Positions 1-7,881 of a stretch of 10,566 nucleotides of DNA are shown one piece after another. Made by a program: the position numbers and the translations under genes. Location of the stretch: NCBI GenBank assembly GCA_004151065.3, contig NWUY0303885715.1, positions 1 through 10,566 on the forward strand. The letters run 5' to 3'. How positions within the stretch are numbered: position 1 is the stretch's first letter; every line of letters starts with the position of its first letter. This DNA comes from Larix sibirica. Its lineage: Eukaryota > Streptophyta > Pinopsida > Pinales > Pinaceae. The notes beneath the pieces are model-generated. The model was not told the origin of the DNA. It searched no databases and saw only the letters and a program-made list of their open reading frames with translations.

Positions 1-60
1 GTACGTTTTTTTTTCGGTTGAAAAATATATATGTTATGAACTTATATTATTCTATTACTT

Positions 61-308
61 AAAGATAATTATTTTTTCACTCAGGGTTGGTATTGTCTTT
101 TGTTATACTTTATTTGAAAGTAAGATAATTGATTAGTCTATCACTTAAGGTTTATTGCCTTTTGCTATACTTCTTATGGAAGTTAAAAATAATTATTCTA
201 TCACCCAATATTGGTATTGCCTTTTGTTGTACTTCTTATGGAAGTTAAAGATAATTATTCTATCACCCAAGATTGGAATTGTCTTTTGTTGTATTTCATA
301 TGGAAGTT
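61..308. repeat. Tandem array, four units of about 62 bp
   Basis: Four head-to-tail units are readable at 61-121, 122-184, 185-246 and 247-308 (61, 63, 62 and 62 bp). Each carries the same order of blocks: an AAAGATAATTATT-like start, TATCAC(C/T)(C/T)AA, a GTATTGyCTTTTGyT core, and an ATGGAAGTT end. Units 3 and 4 differ at 6 of 62 positions by my count; units 1 and 2 are more diverged. The first 60 bases hold a possible degenerate partial unit (TTATATTATTCTATTACTT), so the array may continue to the left. No coding frame is evident. It may be a minisatellite or the internal tandem array of a retroelement LTR or untranslated region. Confidence 0.85.
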
Positions 309-309
309 A

Positions 310-435
310 CATTGATAGTCATTGATAGAGTGTTGGTGGATGAGTATCTTTATTATTTGCATTATAAAGTGTTGGTGGATGAGCATTTATATTATTTTTT
401 TCACCTATTGAAAAAAATTGCATAATGTTGGTGGG
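310..435. repeat. Short direct repeats: 16-nt motif at 39 bp spacing
   Basis: AGTGTTGGTGGATGAG occurs exactly at 329-344 and again at 368-383, each followed by an AT-rich TTTATATTATT-like stretch. A third, partial copy (AATGTTGGTGGG) lies at 424-435. Just before them CATTGATAG occurs twice (310-318 and 320-328) with one base between. This sits directly against the 62-bp array and was probably generated by the same slippage-prone region. No function can be assigned. Confidence 0.7.
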
Positions 436-721
436 CTCACTTGTTCCAAGTTACTCGACTTGGAAGCTCCATGGGATGGTTAGACGACATGTAAGAGAAG
501 GCATGGGGTGGGTGCCCACATCGGGTGGCACCATGCCAGGGCTCCTGGGAAGGTAGGCGACCCAACCGTAGGCAGAGGCAGTGTGGGAAGGCCTGGAATT
601 TGACGGCCCGTAGAACATTTTTATGCTGCTGGAACGTATTTGACAGCTAGTGATAAAATGGACACGTCAATGATGGCGGGCATGAAAAATTTCATACTGT
701 AGATTTGACGTTTAACCATTT
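436..721. other. Unassigned intergenic stretch, locally GC-richer
   Basis: I see no credible reading frame or RNA gene here. Roughly 470-600 is richer in G and C than the surroundings and contains an imperfect hairpin: GGCATGG at 500-506 pairs with CCATGCC at 532-538. A short palindrome, ATGAAAAATTTCAT, lies at about 682-695. The stretch resembles repeat-derived DNA but I cannot name a family. Confidence 0.4.
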
Positions 722-805
722 ACATCTCCCGTCATAATTTTTAATACTAGTTTGAAGGTGTAGAAGTTAATGGTTTTTACATTTCACGTCATAATTTTTA
801 ATACT
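722..805. repeat. 27-nt direct repeat, 57 bp period
   Basis: Positions 722-748 and 779-805 are near-identical 27-mers (two differences), both containing CGTCATAATTTTTAATACT. The similarity extends weakly upstream (GTTTAACCATTTACAT against GTTAATGGTTTTTACAT), giving a two-unit tandem of about 57 bp. The CGTCA/TGACG word recurs nearby (601-606, 673-678, 1913-1917). Such recurrence is typical of subterminal motifs of plant DNA transposons, but no element ends are established. Confidence 0.6.
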
Positions 806-1669
806 CATCGATACTTCCCTCATTTGTCTCTTGCCCTGCTATTCCGTCAGTCAAACCTAGAGAACTTGTGCTTGTCATTCAATGAAAAGCGAGTTGGTGC
901 ATTGGGACACATCCGTTGTGGCTCGTACTATTTGGGAATCAATCTTACCTTCATAGTAGTTACAGCAGGTTGAAAAAACCATATCTATGAGCTTTCATTT
1001 GCATGTTGCGTTTACCCCAAGTCCTTCCTCTCGAGTTGACGTGACTAGTGTATGTCTGTTTGATCAGTACAAATTTTTAACGTGGGAGCTTGTATTATTA
1101 GAGGGATCGGAGCGATGGAACCCACCCTCGAATTAGATATATGAGTGAAATGTTGTCAAGAAATGCCTACCCATTCCCAACAAACCAAGTAGGGTTAGAA
1201 ATGACTATACCAGTAAAAGGTACCGGTAAAAGACCGAGGTAATTCGTGTCCTCCTCATAGAAAGGATCGGAGGTATTTTCAATGAGCTCTAAAGGTAGAG
1301 GTAAAGTCTATCAAAGGTCTCGCGACTACAAAGGAATGACAGAAGATTCCAAATAATTTGGAGACAAGATTAACCTTTACCTTGTGGGTTATAGATAAGC
1401 CTCTAACAAGGAGCTCTTACGTGCTACCCAAGGATTTCGCAATCGCTCATTAAGTCATAAAATAATGCATTCAAACTTTTCCCTTTTTTCAGGTTCATCT
1501 GCAGCTCGGCCTCTGAAGACGTAGCTGCTACTGGTTAAAGATCCATAGTGTAATGCTAGTGTGCAGTAATATTTACAAATACTTGGAAATTACTAATTAC
1601 ATCACATCCAGACTATGGCTAGGTTTAAGCTTGACATAAACTATACAACATGTTTGCAATGTGCTGAAA
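806..1669. other. No gene recognised
   Basis: All six frames are closed within short distances or give only short low-complexity translations. A 67-codon plus-strand frame at 770-973 overlaps the 57-bp repeat and looks like chance. Purine-rich, AGG- and GGTA-rich sequence between about 1200 and 1330 could be decayed retroelement DNA, but I find no LTR edge, primer site or conserved protein motif. Confidence 0.4.
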
Positions 1670-1702
1670 TATTATTATTATTATTATTATATTTTTTTTT
1701 TT
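1670..1702. repeat. ATT microsatellite followed by an 11-base T tract
   Basis: About seven consecutive ATT/TTA triplets run from 1670 to 1690, then a run of 11 T at 1692-1702. This is a simple-sequence tract. The T run could be the reverse complement of a poly(A) tail of an inserted retroposon, but no body or target duplication was found beside it. Confidence 0.8.
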
Positions 1703-2975
1703 GGTAAACTAGATTTTGGATAGGCAGGATCATGTTTATTAGTCCTGATTTTACTCAAATATTTTTATTATTTATTATATAAAAACATTTTGGTATTGTT
1801 ATTGTTAGATTTTAGAGGGTAAAAAATTATAATACTAAAATTGAAGGAAAAAATTTTGACACTCGTAAAATTTGACAAAAACGTAAAATGAAAGGCACTA
1901 AGTATACCAAACCGTCATGAATTTTCAATTGACAGGCATCATATATTAGAAATTCCAGGCCTGAGTGTGGGATTTAGAAAGGCATAACATGGGTGCATCG
2001 GTGGATGCGACTTGGGAACTCGACATAAAGAGCACGCCTAGCATGGGGACTAGTGGGCGTCAACATGGGGGAATACACAAGTAGAGTGCATCAGTCCGAC
2101 AGGGAAGTGTATGCGTTCCCAAGTATTGCAGAATGCCCAATTGACGGGCACGACGGGTTTGCATGAGGAGGTGAACCCGTGGGTTTCCAAAGTGGACACC
2201 ACAAGTGTTGAGGCGAACGTTGGCGTGGAGTTGGATGTGTGACCATGTTTTGGGTTGCACCCATTAGGAAAGGAAATGCCCATATAAGAATCAGTGGGAG
2301 AGTCCAAGCTAAGGCATTCAATGAAGGAGCTTGGAAGACGAAGTCTAAGGCGAGTCTATACTCAGGAAAGGGCACACAGCGTAAGCAGTAGGCTAAGTCC
2401 TAGGATCAGTGATAGACGACATTCAGGATGAGGTGACTTTGAGTATAGAGACAGGAGCTGCAGGAGGCGGTCTTGTGGGAGATTTAGGGGGAAACCAAAA
2501 AATAGTGAGAAAATTCTTGGGGTTTCCAGTGGGAGTCGCTAGTTGGACACTCTCCCAGGTGGCAGCCAATTTGGGCGTACCCATTCTAATTGTACTCTTG
2601 TAATATCTATTATATTTACAAAATGGTTTTAGGCACACTGGGATTGGGGTTCCTCCCATACATCTTATCTCTTGTTCATGTGTTTTGTCCAAGTGTAATA
2701 GTGGGATGTTAACACATTAAAATGGGTAAGTATGAAATTGCATAAGAGATAAAGTGTTAAATGTTAAAGTGTTTTAAAAGAAGTAGGTGTAGTCTGTTGG
2801 CCTCCAACCCCGGTTGTCCTCACCATCAGTAGGGGAATTTATGGGTAGTGTCGCACGACCCTCTAGAGGGAACAAACCTTAGTCTTACAGGTCAGGTTGG
2901 TGTAGGTCTGTAATAGTGATCCTCATTGAAGAATTTTAGAGCTCGGGTAGCAAGAGTGTTGATAACTCCTATTTT
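1703..2975. other. Unassigned, G-rich in the middle; possible old retroelement sequence
   Basis: 1703-1900 is AT-rich with no gene. From about 1963 to 2580 the plus strand is rich in G (many GGGG and TGGG runs), which gives several overlapping minus-strand reading frames of 66-94 codons at 2050-2375. These overlap in different frames and lack recognisable domains, so I treat them as by-products of base composition. The portion 2585-2700, with TTGTACTCTTGTAATATC and then GGGGTTCCTCCCATACATC, resembles transcription-end regions of plant LTRs, but this is only an impression. Nothing coding is supported. Confidence 0.35.
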
Positions 2976-3060
2976 GGGGGGAGAGTGATTATGAGAATTG
3001 ACATGAAGGTATTGCTCTCACAAAGTGAAAATGAAGACCATTTATATTAATACCCCCATT
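2976..3060 (+). mobile_element. Possible polypurine tract and start of a plus-strand LTR
   Basis: A ten-purine run, GGGGGGAGAG (2976-2985), is preceded by ATTTT and followed at 2986 by TGATTATGAGAATTGACATG. A purine tract directly followed by TG is the usual layout of a retrotransposon 3' LTR edge. It would belong to an element on the plus strand, different from the minus-strand element further right. No matching second LTR copy is visible, and the CA end of this LTR was not located. Confidence 0.3.
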
Positions 3061-3072
3061 TTTACCCCAAAA

Positions 3073-3560
3073 CATGAATGCAAATGTAATAAATAGATGG
3101 TTGCAAGCCAACAACATATGTGAACTATAACTATACACTCAATTATAATATGAAATCCCTAACTGTTGCAATTGAAGAAGGAATAAAGAGAGATGGGGTC
3201 TATGATTCCACAAGTGGGGGGAATGCAAGGGGGATAATTAGAGGACCTTCGAGAATGATTTAACCTAAGTCTCTATACCCTTGCTTATAAACGTAACACT
3301 CATATTTTGACCCATGAATGTAAATGTATATGTAATTATGAAGTGGCTAGAATCCAAACTTATATGGTCTAGGATGATCAATGATATTGAAATGATGTAC
3401 ATTTATATATAATAGAAAAACCTCGCAAATTGCAAATCAAGAAGGATGAAAAAGAGATGGGGGGTATGATTCTACAAGTGGGAGAATTGAAAGGGGGATT
3501 AAGGGAAGTGAATGGCCTATTGAATTGATAACCTAAACCCTTAAACCTTGACCATCAACC
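3073..3560. repeat. Diverged tandem duplication, about 240-268 bp period
   Basis: Two units share blocks in the same order. CATGAATGCAAATGTAA at 3073 matches CATGAATGTAAATGTAT at 3313. GAGATGGGG, TATGATTC, ACAAGTGGG and AAGGGGG at 3190-3234 match the same words at 3454-3499. TAACCTAA at 3261 matches 3529. The offset grows from 240 to 268 bp, so there are indels between the copies. If 2986 is an LTR start, this duplication lies within that LTR. No coding frame runs through it. Confidence 0.7.
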
Positions 3561-4034
3561 TTACGTGGTGATATATCCTAATGTCTATAAATCCATGATT
3601 ATTAATGTTGATTTATTTAATCCTTTGTTATTATGGTCCTAAGCTAAAATTAAAGGGGAAAACATGGGCTTCTCATGAGAACCACACGTAGAGTTAGGAT
3701 TATACACATATAATGTTAGAATTAGGAATAATTACTCATTCATACATTACATGGTAAATGTGTGTGCATGAATTTATAGTTAAGGTAAACGTGCATGCAT
3801 GAATTTAATTGTAACAGTGATAAACAAATTCATGGTAGGAATTCATACATATATAAGGATTTATATTTTTTTAATTGGTCTATTTTATTTTATCTTTCGT
3901 TGTTAAAATTCTACGGCAAGACAATGAAAAATTCTATGGTGAAATTGAGCACCTCGTAGTCTAGATAGTGCCAAGAGGCTACCAATTATGTGGCAATAAA
4001 CCTTAGCTAGTGATATATCCTAACATCCTTAAAC
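3561..4034. repeat. Segment bracketed by a 14-nt direct repeat
   Basis: GTGATATATCCTAA occurs at 3568-3581 and 4010-4023. Weaker similarity lies on both sides (ACCTTA upstream, TC..TAAA.CC downstream). The 428 bp between is AT-rich and non-coding. It contains a further imperfect tandem of about 31 bp at 3753-3807 (GGTAAA...GTGCAT...GAATTTA twice). The flanking repeat could be a target duplication of a short inserted element or a remnant of a longer diverged duplication. It coincides with the point where the gag homology stops. Confidence 0.45.
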
Positions 4035-5613
4035 CAAGTTAATAGTGACAAATCTATCAACAGATCTAATTGGTTTTGAATTTTCAGCAGCTTTTCTAGG
4101 GGGAGGGTTTTGTCTTTGGCTTGATGAATTATTTCTTGGCCAAAAATTATACCTTCTCTACATACTTCTTGCTCACTCTCATATACTTATTCTCATAAAT
4201 ATATCTCATAATATTCCCGAGTAAAATGATCAATGTCATTCTCATCTTACATCCATAACATCTCTTAAGGTGGTTGTATATACTCCTCATCTGGAGGTAC
4301 ATCTACAAATTGATTATTATTGTTTAATCTGATAGGAGGATGCATAGGTGGATTTTCATTTCTTCTTTATCTATGAATAATATGAGGATTGAAATGCCTT
4401 CTACATTGATTACGATTCCTTTGCCCTACACCTTGGGGATTTCCATTAGAATTGTTTCCTTCCACCTCTAGTCTGGTAATTTTATTTGACAATCCTCTAA
4501 GTAATCCTGACATTTCTTTTATATTCTTGTATTGAGAATCTTTGTTCTTACCAGAGGTGCATGTTTATTCTTATCCAAATCATGTTTGTATCTTAGATTC
4601 CCTGAAGTTATCATGTTTCCTTCCACATCTACAACATCATATTGCATATTAGTTAAGGTTGCATACCTCCTTTATCTAAGGATCATTGCAAACTCAGGCT
4701 CAAATGCACCTGCGAAAGTGACTTTAGCAGCTTTTTGTGAAGGCTTTATGTCTTGAGGAATCTTATTATATATTTTGTTAAATTCCCCAACTGGTTCCCC
4801 ATTCTTTCTTCTTAATGCAACAAATTTTGGAAGATAATAGAGGTTGTCTCTCTTCTCCCCCCATTGCCTCATAAAAGAAGTCTCTAAATCATATCGGGAA
4901 TTTATGGAATCCATTAGAAGGGCTCTGAACCACTTCCTGAATTCTCCTTCCAAAGTTTGGACAAAGAGTCTCGTGAAGACATCATCATGCTCAATGTAGA
5001 GGTTATCAGTGAAGTCCTAGAAGATTTCCATATGCTCTTCAGCTAAAATAGCATTTTCTCCATCATATTTGGGAAATATTTTCAAATAACTATCAAGAAA
5101 GTCATGCAGGTTGTTAGGGAGATTTAATGGACCATACTTGGTAGCTACCTAGGGATTTATAGGGGATGGTGGTGGAGTTCCTCCTCCTCTTCCAACATTG
5201 GCCATTAGGTGTTGTAAAATGATACTTCTAGCTTAAGGAGTGATAGGATTTCTCTATGGCCTAGACTTAGGTTGACTAGAAGAACTAGCATAACGATATG
5301 TAAAATGATTTTGAGGCTTTCAGACCAGATTTAATGGGGTCCTAGGAACTGGTATAGGATTTCCTTGATTATTTAAATCTTCAGAGCTTTCTTGATTTTG
5401 AAAAGTAAAAGGATCTAAAGGAGTATTTACACCAGGAATACCTTTCTCCTATGTATTTTGATTCGCACGAAGATTCCTCCAATGATTTCTCAAGTTTGGA
5501 AGACTAAATAATTCTTGAGATTTTGGATTTCTTTTGGTGTGCCTTCGGTTTGTAGCTAGATTTGCTTTGATGGAGTCACGAAGTGAAGACTTAAGCAAAA
5601 ATTGTCTAATCCT
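4035..5613 (-). pseudogene. gag: Decayed retrotransposon gag
   Basis: Gag forms the particle that packages element RNA. From a Met codon at 5205 the translation begins MANVGRGGGTPPPSPINP. It then carries VATKYGPLNLPNNLHDFLDS, LEGEFRKWFRAL, FMRQWGEKRDNLYYL, YNKIPQDIKPSQKAAKVTFA and GAFEPEFAMILR, which I recognise as a plant Ty3/gypsy retrotransposon Gag domain (about 5060-4672). The same frame stays readable for 136 codons upstream of that Met, to 5613, so Gag may have a longer N-terminus. Seven in-frame stops occur from 5613 to 4672, including 5149-5151, 5017-5019 and 4672-4674. A frameshift near 4545-4560 moves the reading into EMSGLLRGLSNKITRLEVEG, then a basic, Asn-rich stretch with further stops. 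A second shift leads to NFWPRNNSSSQRQNPPPRKA and the end near 4035. No CCHC zinc knuckle is seen. Not functional. Confidence 0.85.
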
Positions 5614-5678
5614 CCTTCACTGCTTAAGAATTAGAGCTCACCTTTTTCATGCTTCAGGAAAATACCTATGATCCTATG

Positions 5679-5696
5679 TACCCGACAATGACGCCA
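5679..5696 (-). other. Retrotransposon primer-binding site (tRNA-Asp type), decayed
   Basis: On the minus strand the 18 bases TGGCGTCATTGTCGGGTA match the complement of the plant tRNA-Asp 3' end (TGGCGCCGTTGCCGGGGA) at 14 positions. Three of the four differences are C-to-T or G-to-A, as expected from methyl-cytosine loss. The site sits 7 bases inside the LTR edge at 5704, which is normal spacing. It fixes both the orientation of the element and the 3' boundary of its 5' LTR. Confidence 0.75.
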
Positions 5697-7358
5697 TTTT
5701 TCATGTTAGTTCCCTAAGGCATACTAGGCTCAAAAAATATATGACAAGGCATGATGAGGGTCAACTTTTATAGATTTAGAGCTAAATCTGTATGTGGATT
5801 TGAGATTTTAATGTAAATAATGCTTATATCTCTCTTATAGGTAAATATTATGCATTGATTTGAACATACAACATCATTCCTAGAGGGATTTTGCATAACA
5901 TGACAATACTTTGAAATTAAATGATTATGAATTTTAGCAGATGGAACAAGATGATGTGTAAGAAGTGCCTGCAGGACAAATTTCTTACATTCAATGGAAG
6001 CATAAACATACTGAGCTTTGTGAAAAATAATTCAGTAGTTTGGAACAAAATGTAAACATATCATGAGTTTTTAGGAACTTATAGGAAACATGACATCCAT
6101 ATGAACAACAATAAAGGAAAAATTCAAATACTGTTGTAGCATACACATATATGGAAACTAGACCAGATGTCAAGGAGTTGAAATCTTTGCTATCAATTTC
6201 ACATTCAACATAACTTTCACATAAATGATACAAAAATAAGGATGAATATATTGCTCATAGATTTATTAACATCTCATGAAAGGATTAGATGGACATGAAA
6301 AGTTATGGAAAAACATAAGAAGGACAAGTTACAGGGGAAAAACATCCAACAACATGTAGGCCTATCCTTCTCACTTTAGCTCTTGTAGCTGCCTCAATGA
6401 CCTTCTTTTTTATTTTTCACTTCCTGTTACTCGAGCCTCTTTTGCTTCCTTGTTATTGCTATGTTTCCATCTCATGCAGACACTTGGTCTCACCCCTGGC
6501 TGTACAACTAGCTGTCAACTTGGATGAGATCCTAACTTATTCTTTTGGTTTGACAGTTGCTTGCCCCATCATTTGGTGCATCATTTGAATATTGTGTTTC
6601 TCTCCTAGAGGTATGAAGGCCTAGGGAGTAGGATGAATTGCGAACTGTCTTGAAACATGTCCTGATGATTTCCCTGTTGTTTGTCCTTGAGGTGGCAAAA
6701 TTAATTTATGGTACTTGACCACAGATTTGCATTCCTTTCCTATGGGGTATCTATGGGATTTTAATGCCTCTAATGATATCTCAATATTAGTCGTTTCCTC
6801 ATAAGAAATAGGCCCCTGTCTCTGTTAACAGATAAATCTGTAAGTGCGGACATAGATTGACCTCCCTAGTCTGAACACCTAAAACTAGAACAAAACAGAT
6901 GGAAAAAGATTTCTTTCTCTAAGTCCTTACACTTAGGAATGCAATTAAGAAGGATTTTAACCTGTGTGATTTGAAGCTTGTCCTTGCTTCATTGTCCACT
7001 CCATTATTCCACATATGATCTTCGTAGAACACTGCAAAAGGAAAGAAGGATTAAAATAGACAAATGCAATCAAAAGGACTTATGCGGACAACCAAGGAAC
7101 AGTGCAACAAAACTATTAACACGTTATTGTGGGAAATAAATGGATATATTGTATTATTAAATGATAAAAGGAAAGAGATACAACCGATTTCCTTGATGGT
7201 GTAGGCTTCTTCCCAATGGTCCTTTTCCTCAACAAATTGCCTTGTTCCATTCATATGACTATCAAAGGTTTGACATAACACTATAGAACAAACAAAATTT
7301 CTCCAGCATTGGGCTATTAAAAGAGCTTCCCGCCCAGTCTCCATGGGATTGGGCTTGC

Positions 7359-7365
7359 ATTTATA
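7359..7365 (-). promoter_or_regulatory. Candidate LTR TATA box
   Basis: The minus strand reads GAGCTTATAAATGCAAGCCC, with TATAAAT at 7365-7359. Within the proposed LTR this would place the U3/R boundary roughly 25-35 bases further, near 7330. The core matches the plant consensus TATAAAT; there is no expression evidence. Confidence 0.45.
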
Positions 7366-7535
7366 AGCTCAAATGGATGATGGGGATATGAGAGGATAAG
7401 GGGAGAAGGATAGGAAAGGATCCCAAATACTTTAGATTTCGGCTGAGATCCAGCCAAATAGGAAGGGATAACCTTCCATGAGGGATTCATTCTAGAAGCT
7501 TATCAATCTTTCTCTTTTTCCCTTCGTACAGGAAG

Positions 7536-7646
7536 TGTTGCACCTTGGAAAAAGGGAACATCAGACACTGTCGCACTCTGTAGTGTTGCAACCCGTGACA
7601 ATAGAGATTGTCGCATGTTGTCAGAGAGCAAGCTACGACAATCTCT
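7536..7646. promoter_or_regulatory. Clustered TGTYGCA motifs and an 11-bp hairpin in the putative U3
   Basis: TGTTGCA or TGTCGCA occurs four times at 7536, 7569, 7584 and 7609 on the plus strand. The last copy overlaps an 11-bp perfect inverted repeat, AGAGATTGTCG (7603-7613) and CGACAATCTCT (7636-7646), with a 22-base loop. In the element's direction the cluster lies about 170-290 bases upstream of the candidate TATA box, where enhancer-like repeats of LTR promoters are commonly found. Its role is inferred from position only. Confidence 0.4.
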
Positions 7647-7783
7647 CAAACTAGGGTTTCAAAGGGGAATTTCCTCATGACTCTCATCTTCCTAGAAGGA
7701 TTTTACATGTTCTTCAGGGATTATGGCAAGGTTAAAGGTACATAATCCACCATTATGATGATGGAAAAAATTATGTGTAACAA

Positions 7784-7790
7784 CCTCTTT
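7784..7790 (-). other. Weak polypurine tract candidate beside the LTR edge
   Basis: On the minus strand the bases just before the proposed LTR start read ACTAAAGAGGT followed by TGTTACAC. The seven purines AAAGAGG are short for a polypurine tract and are separated by one T from the LTR. If this is a decayed tract, the unknown reading frame upstream belongs to retroelement internal DNA that ends at this LTR. Confidence 0.25.
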
Positions 7791-7881
7791 AGTATATTCT
7801 TCATCAATATCCATATTTCAAATTCAACGTTGACCCCTCAATGACTTTATCTCCACTTCATACTCCTTCTAACACATTAAA

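Larger units (their letters stand above)
4035..7782 (-). mobile_element. Decayed Ty3/gypsy-type LTR retrotransposon, 5' portion
   Basis: On the minus strand the order is LTR (7782-5704), tRNA-Asp-type primer-binding site (5696-5679), leader, and gag (5613 to about 4035), which is the standard 5' layout of an LTR retrotransposon. A primer site complementary to tRNA-Asp is typical of the Tat/Athila branch of plant Ty3/gypsy elements. Protease, reverse transcriptase, RNase H and integrase are not found downstream (below 4035), and no second LTR copy is seen. The element is therefore truncated, either by deletion or by the repeat-rich DNA at 3073-4023. Many stops and at least two frameshifts in gag indicate an old, inactive copy. 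Confidence 0.75.
5704..7782 (-). repeat. Putative 5' LTR, about 2.08 kb
   Basis: The inner edge is set by the primer site: on the plus strand the LTR begins TGTTAGTTCC at 5704. The outer edge is proposed at 7782, where the plus strand ends GTGTAACA, giving perfect 5-bp terminal inverted repeats TGTTA/TAACA with the canonical TG...CA. A minus-strand TATA box lies 417 bases inside the outer edge, a plausible U3 length. The 63-97 codon reading frames inside (5991-6233, 6397-6588, 7051-7344) show no domains and are not annotated. The outer edge is less certain than the inner because no second LTR copy or target duplication is available for comparison. Confidence 0.55.

Noticed and set aside
470-600. 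GC-richer stretch with a GGCATGG/CCATGCC hairpin as a small structured RNA gene
   Set aside because: There is no promoter box, no known RNA signature, and only one short stem.
770-973. 67-codon plus-strand reading frame
   Set aside because: It overlaps the 57-bp direct repeat, has no recognisable domain, and is of a length expected by chance.
2010-2124. 10-bp inverted repeat ACTTGGGAAC (2010-2019) and GTTCCCAAGT (2115-2124)
   Set aside because: The arms do not extend beyond 10 bp, and the 95-base loop gives no convincing structural or transposon interpretation.
2050-2692. Several overlapping minus-strand frames and one plus-strand frame of 64-94 codons
   Set aside because: They overlap in different frames within G-rich DNA, share no domain, and none shows a consistent coding signal.
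4532-4756. 74-codon plus-strand reading frame
   Set aside because: It is the antisense shadow of the gag pseudogene, whose minus-strand translation is clearly Gag-like.
5991-7344. Reading frames of 63-97 codons at 5991-6233, 6397-6588 and 7051-7344
   Set aside because: They lie within the putative LTR, are on both strands, and translate to low-information hydrophobic or mixed sequence.
3951-7787. ACCTC at 3951-3955 and 7783-7787 as a 5-bp target-site duplication of the gag element
   Set aside because: The left copy is not next to a TG...CA LTR end, and a 5-mer match at this distance is expected by chance.
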